IMG/VR virus record: IMGVR_UViG_3300043637_000004
Location: 1 to 58,262 of that record
Strand: one strand, 5' to 3'
Length of the DNA: 58,262 nt
From: a virus
In this document: positions 32,975 to 41,960 of the stretch, piece by piece
Position numbering within the stretch: the first letter of the stretch is position 1
Layout: the number at the start of each line of letters is the position of its first letter
Notes under the pieces: generated by a model
What the model was told of the DNA's origin: nothing
Databases searched by the model: none
Seen by the model: the letters and a program-made list of their open reading frames with translations, nothing else
Made by a program: the position numbers and the translations under genes

Positions 32975-32995
32975 GGCCGGCACTGCCGGCCTTTT
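32975..32995 (+). terminator. Intrinsic terminator after the coat gene
   Basis: GGCCGGC-ACT-GCCGGCC stem (32975-32981, 32985-32991) followed by TTTT. It may lower expression of downstream tail genes relative to coat. Confidence 0.8.
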
Positions 32996-33017
32996 CTCTA
33001 CCTGAAGGGAACGCGAA

Positions 33018-33344
33018 ATGAGCGTGAGCAGCATCGATGGCAACGTCAGGGGCATGTTCCTGATGATGGCCACCATCAACCCGGCGTCCGTGGCGGCAGC
33101 CACCACGGCAGATCAGACCTTCACGGTGCGCGGCCTTCGGGCGAGCGACGTGCTGATCATGGTGCAGAAGCCAACCCTGAGCGCCGGCCTTGGCATTGCG
33201 AACTGGCGTATCTCGGCGGCCAACACGATCGCCATCACGTTCGTGAACGCCACGGCAGGCGCCGTCGATCCGGGCAGCGAGGTGTACAAGCTGCTGGTGG
33301 CGCGGCCCGACACGCCTTCTCTATATATCGCCATCGACGGCTGA
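33018..33344 (+). CDS. 108-residue structural-region protein
   Basis: Good ribosome binding site (GAAGGGA). MSVSSIDGNVRGMFLMMATI..., beta-rich with Ala/Thr (ATTADQTFTVRGLRASDVLI). Next to coat; a minor head or decoration protein is likely (inference). TGATG junction with the next gene. Confidence 0.55.
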   Translation: MSVSSIDGNVRGMFLMMATINPASVAAATTADQTFTVRGLRASDVLIMVQKPTLSAGLGIANWRISAANTIAITFVNATAGAVDPGSEVYKLLVARPDTPSLYIAIDG

Positions 33345-33580
33345 TGCGTGCCGGCGGCTACCCCTGCTGGCTGTACGACGCGGCCGGCGGGCACCTGTTC
33401 AAGTCGGAGGAACAGCACCTTTCCCACGAGGGGGTGCTGTACGAGAGCCCGGCGGACGTACCGCCGCCGGCACCACCCGAGGCGCCGGTGATCCCGTCGT
33501 TCGGGGCTGAGGAAGCCGCGGCGGCGGTTGCTGCCGTGGCTCCCGAGCCGGCCCAGCCCGGCCGGAAGAAGAAGGGGTAA
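33344..33580 (+). CDS. 78-residue hypothetical protein
   Basis: N-terminal half MRAGGYPCWLYDAAGGHLFK resembles small proteins found after coat in phages (short beta motif). C-terminal half is Pro/Ala-rich and ends in KKKG. Function unknown. Confidence 0.5.
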   Translation: MRAGGYPCWLYDAAGGHLFKSEEQHLSHEGVLYESPADVPPPAPPEAPVIPSFGAEEAAAAVAAVAPEPAQPGRKKKG

Positions 33581-33583
33581 GGC

Positions 33584-34300
33584 ATGGCGATCACCGCCCG
33601 CGGGACCATCACCGGCGCGCTGAAGATCCTGGGGGTGCTCGATCCCCTGGAGACGATGAAGCCTGAACAGGCCGACCAGGGCATGGAGTCGCTGGCCGAC
33701 CTGGTGGACCTGCTGGCGGTGGACTCGCTGGTGATCTACGCCACGCAGAACCTGACGGCGGCGTTCGCGGGGGCATCGGCCACGGTGGGCCCGGCAGGGA
33801 CGTTCGCCACCACCACCGCGCGCCCGCTGCGGATCAACCACGGCTTCTACCGCAAGAGCGGAATCGACTACCTGGTCACGCCGCTGCAGACGCGGGCGCA
33901 GTACGACAGCATCAGCCAGAAGAGCATCTCCACGGAGTACCCGGAGTATCTCTGGTATGACCCCCAAGTGCCGCTGGGCACCGTGTACGTGTGGCCGGTG
34001 CCGGCGGGCGTGAACAGCTACTTCCTGAACGTGGACGTGCTGTTGACCGAGTTCGCGACGCTGGACACGAGCTACAACGTGCCGCAGGGCTACCGGACCA
34101 TGCTCAAGTACGAGCTGGCGCGGCTGCTGGCGCCGATCTTCCAAGTGGCCATGCCGGCCGACGCCGAGCGCGTGCGCGTGAACGCGATGAACCTGATCAA
34201 GCGCACGAACACGCAAGTGCCGAAGATGCGGACGGACACCATCCAGACGGAAGGGCGGACGTACAACATCCTGAGCAACCAGTTCGACGGCGGCACCTGA
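33584..34300 (+). CDS. gp4-like head-to-tail adaptor (tail accessory factor)
   Basis: 238 residues, longer than P22 gp4 (166). ARGTITGALKILGVLDPLET, then QADQGMESLADLVDLLAVDS, followed by SISQKSISTEYPEYLWYDPQ, PLGTVYVWPVPA and YRTMLKYELARLLAPIF fit the gp4-like family. Gp4 binds under the portal ring and creates the site for gp10. The order gp4 then gp10 is preserved. Confidence 0.82.
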   Translation: MAITARGTITGALKILGVLDPLETMKPEQADQGMESLADLVDLLAVDSLVIYATQNLTAAFAGASATVGPAGTFATTTARPLRINHGFYRKSGIDYLVTPLQTRAQYDSISQKSISTEYPEYLWYDPQVPLGTVYVWPVPAGVNSYFLNVDVLLTEFATLDTSYNVPQGYRTMLKYELARLLAPIFQVAMPADAERVRVNAMNLIKRTNTQVPKMRTDTIQTEGRTYNILSNQFDGGT

Positions 34301-34312
34301 CCGGGGGCGGAC

Positions 34313-35224
34313 GTGGAGATCCCATTCGTCGGGCCGACCTATAACCTGGAGACGCGGGAAGCCGCGGTCCAGCGCACCATCAACATGGAGCCGCTGCCGC
34401 AGGAGCCTGGCAACGAGCGCACCGCCTGGGTGTTCCAGGACGTGCCGGGGCTGGTACTGGCGACTGACTTCCCGGCCGTGGCCACCGAGACCGTGCTGTT
34501 CCTGTTCCACATGATAGGTGACGAGCCGACATCGGAAGGGGCGGCGGAGTTCGTTGGGCCTGGGCAAGCGTTCGATCAAACAGGAGCAAACTGGGACGCA
34601 ACTAATGTCGGCTCTGAGATATTCTCGTCGTTTCCTTACCCGAAGTTTGGGGTGGCGGGGCTACTGGACGCGTCGGGGGTGATGTGGGTCCGGGATGATT
34701 CACCAACAAATCCGGAAGTTCCTGGAGAGTTTTCTACGGTCGGGAAGACCACGCTGCAGATATCGACTTGGATTTTCGTTCAAGCGAACAGCACCGTTCC
34801 GCCGGTTCTGTTGGAAATTTCTGTCGGTAAATTCGCTTACCCGTTCGGATCCAGTACCCTCATCCTACGCGTTACCGGTGATGGTGATGTATTTCAGGCA
34901 CAAGTGGCGTGGCAGCCGTCTGATTTTGGTGAACAATCGTCTAATCCAGCGTCGGTACCTACGTATGGGTGGGTCAATCTGGTGTTGTCATACTACAAAA
35001 TTGGCGAATTTGCTAACGTGGAGCTATACATAGACGGTGTGTTTTCAGGGGGGCTTTCCGAAGTCGATCTATCCGGTGTACTTGAAGATATGAACCCAAT
35101 AAACGACATGTTTATACAAATGGCGGGCCCCGGAGTGTATATAGATGAAGCTCGATCGACTCTTGGTGGAACCGCTATCTTTTCTGACTTCACCCCGCCG
35201 GTTGCACCATGGCCAAACCCTTGA
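34313..35224 (+). CDS. gp10-like N-terminal fragment fused to a LamG-like domain
   Basis: GTG start, 303 residues. Residues 1-56 (MEIPFVGPTYNLETREAAVQ... VPGLVLATDFPAV) match the start of P22 gp10, the packaged-DNA stabilisation protein. The rest is lower in GC and reads as a concanavalin/LamG-like sandwich: LFHMIGDEPTSEGAAEFVGP, KFGVAGLLDASG, VELYIDGVFSGG, GPGVYIDEARS. The remainder of gp10 is encoded by 35733-36941. Either an insertion split the gene and the two parts assemble, or the N-terminal part gained a carbohydrate-binding role. Confidence 0.75.
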   Translation: MEIPFVGPTYNLETREAAVQRTINMEPLPQEPGNERTAWVFQDVPGLVLATDFPAVATETVLFLFHMIGDEPTSEGAAEFVGPGQAFDQTGANWDATNVGSEIFSSFPYPKFGVAGLLDASGVMWVRDDSPTNPEVPGEFSTVGKTTLQISTWIFVQANSTVPPVLLEISVGKFAYPFGSSTLILRVTGDGDVFQAQVAWQPSDFGEQSSNPASVPTYGWVNLVLSYYKIGEFANVELYIDGVFSGGLSEVDLSGVLEDMNPINDMFIQMAGPGVYIDEARSTLGGTAIFSDFTPPVAPWPNP

Positions 35225-35733
35225 TCGACTTCGTGGCCCTGGGCGATCAGGTGCTGCCCTCGGTGCCCACGCTGAGGTGCGTGCCGCTGGCAGAGCCGAA
35301 CTGCAGTGCGCTCTACCTGCGCCGGCTGGAGGCTGCGGACACCAGCCGGTGCGAATGGCTGTGCTTCGTGGACGGGGGTGACGACGTGCTCGACTTCGGT
35401 TTCGTGCCGGCCATGCACGCGCTGGCCCTGCGCGCTGCCAGTGCAGGGTACACCATCGGCTGGGCCACGGAGACTGTGCACGGCAAGCTGGACCCCCGCG
35501 GACACCCACACCATGGTGTGGTCTGCAACGTCGCGGCCCTGCGCGCCATCGACTGGCCGGATGGCTGCTACCACTGGGAGTCCATCGCATACGGCATGCT
35601 CAAGCGTGGTGGTCACGTCTTCGACCCGGTGCCGCGGTACGACTGGCGCCCGGGGCCGGGTGGTGCCCGGCTGTGGCCGAGCACACGCACCGGTATTGGC
35701 AACAGCAACCGCTGGTTGCGGGAGAATCTCTGA
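35209..35733 (+). CDS. Putative small glycosyltransferase-like protein
   Basis: 174 residues, start overlapping the previous gene by 16 bases. CEWLCFVDGGDDVLDFGFVP contains a DGGDD acidic cluster like the DxD metal site of GT-A enzymes; HGVVCNVAALRAIDWPDGCY and a YHWESIAYGMLKRGGHVF stretch resemble small phage GT-like proteins. It lies within the interruption of the gp10-like gene. It may modify a tail or fibre part or host sugar (inference). Confidence 0.45.
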   Translation: MAKPLIDFVALGDQVLPSVPTLRCVPLAEPNCSALYLRRLEAADTSRCEWLCFVDGGDDVLDFGFVPAMHALALRAASAGYTIGWATETVHGKLDPRGHPHHGVVCNVAALRAIDWPDGCYHWESIAYGMLKRGGHVFDPVPRYDWRPGPGGARLWPSTRTGIGNSNRWLRENL

Positions 35734-36941
35734 TGGCGCAGATCCGCGGCCTGACGACGTTCAGGGGCTTCCTGCACGCGGTGCGTGACAACATCGTGTA
35801 CCGCATCGACAGTGCCGGCGGCTTGACCAACCTTGGCACGATCAACAGCACCGGCGGCCCGGTTGACTTCGCGCAGACGGCGCAGCAGTTGGGCATCACC
35901 GACGGCGCGCAGTTGTTTGTGTACGACGGCACAACGCTGGAGCAGTCTCTGGACTACGTTCCGGGAGCGCGCATCGCCGTGATGGACCAGCGGCTGTTCT
36001 TCGACCAGCGGGACACCCAGGTGTTCGGGTTCGCCAACCTGAACAACATGCTGGCGATCGACGCCGACGACATTTTCAGCGCCGAGAAGCTGCCTGACAA
36101 CCTCAAGGCCGTGGTGGAGGTGTACGGGGAACTGCTGATGCTGGGGCAGTTCAGCGGCGAGGTGTGGAGTGGCGTTGGCGGGCTGGAGGTGGTGGCTCGC
36201 AACGAGAGCGCGCTGATCGAGTTCGGGACGGATGCGCCGTACTCATTGCAGAAGGTCGGCGGCTCGTGCATGTGGCTGGGCCGGAACGAGCGCGGGCAAA
36301 TGGCGGTTGTGCAAATGAAGGGCTACCAGTCGGTGCCTGTGAGCACGCGATCGATCGAAGAACGGTTCGAGGGCCTGGATGTAGACCGGGCGCGGGCGTA
36401 TGTGCGCCTGCGCGGCAAGCGCGAGTGCTACTACCTGAACTGCCCGGGCGTGGACACCACGCTGGTGTATGACACGGCCTTCAAGCAGTGGCACGAGGAA
36501 GCGGAGATCGTGAACGGCCAGTACAGGCCGGCGCGCGCCACGTGCGCCGCCTTCGCCTACGGCCGGCACTACGTGGGCGCCGACGACGGCAACCTGTACG
36601 AGGTACGCGAGGACGCTCACGACTTTGCCGGGGACGTGAAGTGCCGGGACCGGATATCGCCGGTGGTGGCCAACCCAGAGTTCAGTCTGATGCGGTTCCC
36701 GCACTTCGAGGTGCTGTGCCAGAAGGCTACGACGGCCACAGTGATGATGCGGTACAGCGACGACAACGGCCACACCTGGGGCAACTGGCGCTACGAGACG
36801 GCTGGGGATGCCGGCCAGTACCGGCGGCGGGTGCGGTTTGAGCGGCTAGGCCAGGCCGCTGACCGGGTGTACCAGGTGCGGGTGACAGACAACGCGCCGT
36901 TCAACCCGGTGACGGTTGATGTGGGGGTGCGGCGGCGATGA
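35733..36941 (+). CDS. gp10-like tail factor, main (propeller) part
   Basis: 402 residues from ATG with GGGAGA upstream. The start MAQIRGLTTFRGFLHAVRDN aligns with the point in P22 gp10 just after VPGLV...; later blocks GTDAPYSLQKVGGSCMWLGR, VVQMKGYQSVPVSTRSIEER and RATCAAFAYGRHYVGADDGN are family-typical, as is the ending VMMRYSDDNGHTWGNWRYE. It lacks the first ~55 residues of the family, which are encoded at 34313. Gp10 closes the portal-gp4 channel. Confidence 0.82.
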   Translation: MAQIRGLTTFRGFLHAVRDNIVYRIDSAGGLTNLGTINSTGGPVDFAQTAQQLGITDGAQLFVYDGTTLEQSLDYVPGARIAVMDQRLFFDQRDTQVFGFANLNNMLAIDADDIFSAEKLPDNLKAVVEVYGELLMLGQFSGEVWSGVGGLEVVARNESALIEFGTDAPYSLQKVGGSCMWLGRNERGQMAVVQMKGYQSVPVSTRSIEERFEGLDVDRARAYVRLRGKRECYYLNCPGVDTTLVYDTAFKQWHEEAEIVNGQYRPARATCAAFAYGRHYVGADDGNLYEVREDAHDFAGDVKCRDRISPVVANPEFSLMRFPHFEVLCQKATTATVMMRYSDDNGHTWGNWRYETAGDAGQYRRRVRFERLGQAADRVYQVRVTDNAPFNPVTVDVGVRRR

Positions 36942-37315
36942 GGGTCACCCCCCAGCAGCAGCGCATCCCGCTGGTGGACCTGGCCACGGGGCTGATCCGT
37001 CGCGAGTGGCTGGGCGTGCTGGCGGCCGGCGAAGAGAGTGCCACCACCGCAGACCTGACGGCGCTTGTGACGGCGGTTGCTGGGCTGACGGCGCGCGTGC
37101 TGGACCTGGAGACTCGGGCCACGGTGGCCGAGGCTCGGCTGACGGCGCTGGAAGCAGCCCAGGTGCTCCCGCTGGTGTTTCAGCAGCCCGCCGATGCCGT
37201 TGGCCAGACGCTCGTTGTGCAGCCCGCGGCAGCCGTGTATGCCATGTCACCGGTGGTGCAGCCGGCCGCCTCCGTGCCGAGCCTGACCATGGTGGTGCAA
37301 CCATGCTGCCCGTGA
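36938..37315 (+). CDS. 125-residue short coiled-coil protein
   Basis: ATGA overlap. MRVTPQQQRIPLVDLATGLI, REWLGVLAAG, then TADLTALVTAVAGLTARVLD heptads and a Val/Gln/Pro-rich end. Proteins with this beginning follow gp10 in many podoviruses. The coiled coil suggests a trimeric tail component, though too short for a gp26 needle. Confidence 0.55.
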   Translation: MRVTPQQQRIPLVDLATGLIRREWLGVLAAGEESATTADLTALVTAVAGLTARVLDLETRATVAEARLTALEAAQVLPLVFQQPADAVGQTLVVQPAAAVYAMSPVVQPAASVPSLTMVVQPCCP

Positions 37316-37722
37316 TCCTGCAACCGCCTCCACCCGGCGTGCGCGCTGGCGCGGCCAACCAGCGCCTGTTCGTGGGCCGCGGACTGAACCTGCAGAGCAC
37401 CACCGACCAGCCGCTGAACAAGGTTTTCGACGGCACCAGGTTCATCGTCAGCCAGATCCTGGCGTGCGGTCGCGGTGGCGGCGCTTCGGTCGCATGCCTT
37501 GGCGGTATCTACACCGGGCCCGGGAAGACCGGAAGCGTGCTGGTGGCGTCCGGCCAGTCTTGGCTTGGCGTGAGCGCTGCCGGGAAGCTGGTTCAGCCCA
37601 CGCCGGCCGCCCTGCTGAGCCCCGACGAGCAGAGCGCCGGCCTGCTGTACTTTTCACTGACCACTGGCAGTATTGCCGCGGCCACCGCCGACCTGTTCGT
37701 GTTCGGCGTCATCACCGACTGA
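37303..37722 (+). CDS. 139-residue tail-region hypothetical protein
   Basis: Overlaps the previous gene by 13 bases. MLPVILQPPPPGVRAGAANQ, beta-rich Gly/Ala body, ends TADLFVFGVITD. Likely a small virion protein. Confidence 0.5.
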   Translation: MLPVILQPPPPGVRAGAANQRLFVGRGLNLQSTTDQPLNKVFDGTRFIVSQILACGRGGGASVACLGGIYTGPGKTGSVLVASGQSWLGVSAAGKLVQPTPAALLSPDEQSAGLLYFSLTTGSIAAATADLFVFGVITD

Positions 37723-37731
37723 GGAAAGACC

Positions 37732-38082
37732 ATGCAAAACAAGCCCGCACAACTAGTTGGCAACACCCAGGTGGCCGCCACGGACACCACCTACTACACC
37801 GTGCCCATCAACACCCGGACGACGATTACGGCGGCGCTGGTGAACAACACCACGGCCACAGCGAGAACGCTGACGGTGAACATCATTCCGAGCGGCGGAA
37901 GCGTCTCGGCGAGCAATAGGGTCGTGAGCGCGTTGGTGATCCCGGAAGCCGGAACCGCCCCGACACAGATCACGGCACTGATCGGCCAAACACTCTTACC
38001 TGGTGCTGTCATTTCAATGATCGCCGAAGCCGCCACGGCGCTGACTCCGCTCATCAGCGGCTACGAGACGATCATCAGCTAG
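37732..38082 (+). CDS. 116-residue tail-region beta protein
   Basis: MQNKPAQLVGNTQVAATDTT, YYTVPINTRTTITAALVNNT, repeats of Thr/Ala/Val strands. Such proteins (about 115 residues) are found near phage tail genes. No function assigned. Confidence 0.5.
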   Translation: MQNKPAQLVGNTQVAATDTTYYTVPINTRTTITAALVNNTTATARTLTVNIIPSGGSVSASNRVVSALVIPEAGTAPTQITALIGQTLLPGAVISMIAEAATALTPLISGYETIIS

Positions 38083-38116
38083 GCCGGGCATAGAATCTAA
38101 GTTAGCGAGCGCAAAC

Positions 38117-38662
38117 ATGGAAAGCACGGCAGTCATCACATTCCCGGAGGGCCCGGACTTCGACATGACGGCGCAGCCGCGGGGTCCGTACCGGCTGACG
38201 CTGGCGGAACGTGACGCGCGGCCGGCGCCGGCGCATCAACTGGAATTGCGCGGGAAGATTGACATGCTGGGGCTTCTGTTTAAGTCGCCGGCAGTGGATG
38301 CCGCCGGCTTCCATCGGCTTGACCCGGCAGACCCTGAGATGCTGTCGCACATGTTCACGCCCGGCATCTACCTGCGTAAGTTCAAGATGAAGGCCGGCTC
38401 GGTGGTGGTAGGGAAACTGCATGCTCAGGAGCACCTGTGCATCATCTCGGCCGGTCGGGCTCTGGTGACCACCGAAGCCGGGACGCAGGAGATTGCGGCG
38501 CCATGCGAGTTCGTTTCACCGGCCGGCTCCAAGCGGGCGCTGGTGATCCTGGAAGACATGGTATGGATCACCATCCACCGCAGCGATAAAACCGACCCAG
38601 AAGAACTACTGGACGAACTGACAATTCAAGAGCCGCACCTTGATCAGGGAGCTTTGCAATGA
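38117..38662 (+). CDS. Cupin-fold phage protein
   Basis: 181 residues. The C-terminal half MFTPGIYLRKFKMKAGSVVV, GKLHAQEHLCIISAGRALVT reads as a cupin (GxxHxxEH...G motif with HAQEH), and the N-terminal half is a low-complexity leader. Similar proteins lie before ejection genes in several podoviruses. Metal or ligand is unknown. Confidence 0.65.
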   Translation: MESTAVITFPEGPDFDMTAQPRGPYRLTLAERDARPAPAHQLELRGKIDMLGLLFKSPAVDAAGFHRLDPADPEMLSHMFTPGIYLRKFKMKAGSVVVGKLHAQEHLCIISAGRALVTTEAGTQEIAAPCEFVSPAGSKRALVILEDMVWITIHRSDKTDPEELLDELTIQEPHLDQGALQ

Positions 38663-40455
38663 GCATGATGTGGGTAGGAATTGGCAGTGCTGGCGCGAGT
38701 TTGGCATCCGGGATTATCGGGAGCCGTTCTTCGCGCCGCAACCAGGACGCGCAGAATCAGGCGAACCAGGCGGAACTGGCTGAGCAGCGCCGGCAGTTCG
38801 ACCTGAACTATGCGCGGCAGGAGCCGTACCACCAAGCCGGCGTTGGCGCCACGCAGGAACTGCAGGGCATGCGGTTCCGCGCGCCAACGGCTGCGGATGT
38901 GACGAATGACGCTGGGTACTCGTTTGGGCTGAACGAGGGCCGGGAGGCGCTGGAGAACAGCGCGGCGGCGCGCGGGGGCCTGTTCAGCGGGAACACGGCG
39001 AAGAGCCTGCTGAAGTACGGCACCGACTACGGCACGACGAAGTTCAACGACGCCTTCGAGCGGCAGCGCAGCGCCTTCAACACGAACAGCGGCAACCTGT
39101 TCAACCTGGCCAACATTGGCACGGGGGCTGCGGCGCAGTTGCAGGGAGCCGGCGCCAACTACGCGAACAACGTTGGCAACATCGCCCAGCGCGGAGCCGA
39201 TGCGGCTGGCGGGGCATCGATCGCCCGCGGGAACATCTGGAGCGATGCCATCAACCAAGGCGTGAGCATCGGCAACCGGCTCAACTGGGGTCGGGGCGGC
39301 GGCAACGTTCCGACCTATGCACCGAGCCAGTACGGTGACCTGGGCGAGCAGAACTTCGCCGACGGCGGCCCCGTGCTGGTGGAGGTGGCGCCGGGCCGCT
39401 ACGAGCCCAAGGTTGGCACGCGGTCGAAGCGCCCGGGCGCTGGTGGTGGCGGTGCCATGGGCAACGAGAACCTGGTGCTGGCCTTGGCCGCGGAGGGCGG
39501 GGCCAGCGCGCCAAAGGCTGCCCCGCGCTACCGCACCATGCGCGACATGCAGGTGGAGAAGGCGCTGAAGGACGCCGGAGCTTACGCTGACGGTGGACCA
39601 GTTTTGCAGCAGGTTGATCCTGTGCGTGGTGAGCAGTTGAAGGCGTTCCTTGACATGGCCGTCAGAAATGGCGGGCTTGACCAACTTGAAGGCGAAATCG
39701 CGAAACGGAAAGCATTCATTGAGCGGAATCGGACCTTGCCGGTTGGAGGAAAACCGTACGGCCTTCCATCCCAGCGCGGAGGTGGACCCAATGCCACATC
39801 CACGATGTTCGGTGGCGCCAAAGATGAGTCGGCCGCATACGACGCCGTGATGAACCTTCAAGAATCAGAGCTTGAGGATCTGCTTGAACGTCGCCGCCGC
39901 ATGATGAAACCGGACCTGAGCCAGTATGGTGAAAATGCGTCCCCAGCCTACGCCGACGGCGGCCCGGTGATGGTGCCGGACGGCGGCGGCAGGATGGTGC
40001 CGCAGATCGGAATGCGCACGCCGCGGCCCGGGACAGGCACCGGAGGCGGCATGAGCCGGGAGGAGATCCTGCAGGCCCTGACGGCGGTGCAGGCCGCTTC
40101 CGCTCCAGCCTCGGCCCCGGCTGGTCTGGCCGACCTCAAGGAGAACCCGGTGACCAACCCGCAGGGCGTGACGGAGCAGCGGCTGAAGGATGCTGGCGCC
40201 TACCAAGATGGCGGGCCGGTGGGCGGGAAGAAGAAGGCCAAGTGCTACGCCGGTGGTGGCGGCGTGCGCAAGGACGCCAGAGGGGGCGGCAAGGTGGCCG
40301 GGCCAGGCGGTCCGCGCGAGGACAAGGTGCCGGCGTGGCTGAGCAATGGCGAACACGTGTTCGATGCCGCGGCGGTGGACGGGGCCGGCGGCGGCGACAA
40401 CCTGCGCGGTCAGCAGGTGCTCAACCAGGTTCGCGCGGCACTGCGGGGAGGCTGA
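38659..40455 (+). CDS. Ejection (DNA transfer) protein 1
   Basis: 598 residues. N-terminus MSMMWVGIGSAGASLASGII is a membrane-like helix, then QNQANQAELAEQRRQFDLNY, typical of podoviral gp7-like proteins. The C-terminal half repeats AYADGGPVL/ADGGPVM/YQDGGPVGG and ends KVPAWLSNGEHVFDAAAVDG, a pattern shared by phage internal virion proteins. It occupies the P22 gp7/gp20/gp16 position. Residues about 315-435 look less GC-rich and inserted between two ADGGPV repeats. Confidence 0.7.
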   Translation: MSMMWVGIGSAGASLASGIIGSRSSRRNQDAQNQANQAELAEQRRQFDLNYARQEPYHQAGVGATQELQGMRFRAPTAADVTNDAGYSFGLNEGREALENSAAARGGLFSGNTAKSLLKYGTDYGTTKFNDAFERQRSAFNTNSGNLFNLANIGTGAAAQLQGAGANYANNVGNIAQRGADAAGGASIARGNIWSDAINQGVSIGNRLNWGRGGGNVPTYAPSQYGDLGEQNFADGGPVLVEVAPGRYEPKVGTRSKRPGAGGGGAMGNENLVLALAAEGGASAPKAAPRYRTMRDMQVEKALKDAGAYADGGPVLQQVDPVRGEQLKAFLDMAVRNGGLDQLEGEIAKRKAFIERNRTLPVGGKPYGLPSQRGGGPNATSTMFGGAKDESAAYDAVMNLQESELEDLLERRRRMMKPDLSQYGENASPAYADGGPVMVPDGGGRMVPQIGMRTPRPGTGTGGGMSREEILQALTAVQAASAPASAPAGLADLKENPVTNPQGVTEQRLKDAGAYQDGGPVGGKKKAKCYAGGGGVRKDARGGGKVAGPGGPREDKVPAWLSNGEHVFDAAAVDGAGGGDNLRGQQVLNQVRAALRGG

Positions 40456-40457
40456 TC

Positions 40458-41960
40458 ATGGCCGGCTACGACCTCTACAGCCAGATCGGCAAGGGCGTGC
40501 GCTCGGTGGGCGACTACGACCGGGACTTTGAGCGGCTCCAAGCTGACAAGCTGGGCAACCAAGCCAACCAGGCGGCGCTGCTGCTGAACCAGCAGAAGGC
40601 CGACGAGTACACCCGCGGCGTGGCCGAACAAAACGCGCTGCGGCAGGCTCTGGCGGGGGCGACCACGACCGAGGACCGCATCGAGCGCGCCAGGCGCACC
40701 GGGACCGGTGCCGGCTTCGCTCTGGCGGCCGGAGAAGAGAAGGGCCTGCTGGAGCGCCAGAAGACGGGCGCTGAGGTGGGGGCCAAGAAGGCCGCCGCCG
40801 ACAAGGATACCTACGAGACGGGACGCAAGCGCTACGAGCACCGGATCGCCGGGCTCTCGCAGTTCCAGGACGCCGAGGGCGCGAAGCAGTGGCTGGCCGA
40901 CAGCGTGCACAAGGGCGACTTGGGCATGGACGAGGCCACCAGGATGATCCAGAAGATCCCCGGGGACCCGGCGGCTTTTGGCCAATGGAAGAACGACACC
41001 ATCTTCTCGTTGAACGACGCGGCCAAGCAGGCCGGCTACATCCGGCCGGATGCGAATGCCACGCTGAGCGCTCAGACCAGTACCGCCAACAACACGGCGA
41101 CGAATGCGCGCATGGCGACCGAGGGGGAAGCCAACCGCGCTGTGACCATCCGCGGCCAGGACAAGATCGACGCCAGGGAGATGCGGAAAATCACCCAATC
41201 CACGGCCGAAGCGGCCGACGCATCTGCCCCTGTGCTTGGCGTGCCGGTGCCGAAGGTGTTCCCGTGGGCGAACCAGAGCCGCGACATCGACAAGAACAAG
41301 GTCAAGGCCGCAGAGGTAAGGGCTGGCGGAAAGCTTGTGGACAAGGATATCGAGCATGCCTCCAAAGAGGCCGGCGCGGCTGCAGACGCGAAGCGATTCC
41401 TGGAACTGAACAGCCGGGTGAATACTGGCGGCATTTCGGACAAGATCCCTGGCGGACAGTTGGTTCAATCAATGGGATCAGACTACGCCGAGATGCAAGC
41501 CATCACAGCAAAACTTGCGCCAATGATGCGTGCGACCGGCAGTGGATCCACTTCGGACTACGACATCAAGCAGTTCGAGCGCGCCACAGTGGGGGTGGAC
41601 AAGCCGAACGCGGCGAACAAGAACATCGCGGCCGGGATCATGGCGCGTGCCCAGCAGGCGCAGGACTACGCCGACTTCCGCACCACCTACCTGGAGCAGA
41701 ACGGCACGCTGGTTGGCAGCGACCGGCATTGGAAGCAGTACGTCGCGAAGAACCCCATCTTCGACCCGAAGGCGAAGGCCGGTAGTTTCACGCTGAACAC
41801 CGCCAGGCAGCCGTGGAAGGACTACTTCGCGACGACGGCCGACGCCCCGGCCGCGTCGGCGCCTCGCCCACCCAGCCCGATTGGCCAGTCGTCGCGGGTT
41901 GGCGGCCAGGCTCCGGCAGCCGCCGCGCCAGCCGCTGGCCCAACCGTGAGCAACTGGTAA
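40458..41960 (+). CDS. Ejection (DNA transfer) protein 2
   Basis: 500 residues. Gln/Ala-rich helical N-terminus, MAGYDLYSQIGKGVRSVGDY, then long helices and an Ala/Pro-rich end. It lies between two other internal-virion proteins, as gp20 does in P22. No enzymatic motif seen. It probably exits the head with the DNA and helps bridge the envelope. Confidence 0.6.
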   Translation: MAGYDLYSQIGKGVRSVGDYDRDFERLQADKLGNQANQAALLLNQQKADEYTRGVAEQNALRQALAGATTTEDRIERARRTGTGAGFALAAGEEKGLLERQKTGAEVGAKKAAADKDTYETGRKRYEHRIAGLSQFQDAEGAKQWLADSVHKGDLGMDEATRMIQKIPGDPAAFGQWKNDTIFSLNDAAKQAGYIRPDANATLSAQTSTANNTATNARMATEGEANRAVTIRGQDKIDAREMRKITQSTAEAADASAPVLGVPVPKVFPWANQSRDIDKNKVKAAEVRAGGKLVDKDIEHASKEAGAAADAKRFLELNSRVNTGGISDKIPGGQLVQSMGSDYAEMQAITAKLAPMMRATGSGSTSDYDIKQFERATVGVDKPNAANKNIAAGIMARAQQAQDYADFRTTYLEQNGTLVGSDRHWKQYVAKNPIFDPKAKAGSFTLNTARQPWKDYFATTADAPAASAPRPPSPIGQSSRVGGQAPAAAAPAAGPTVSNW

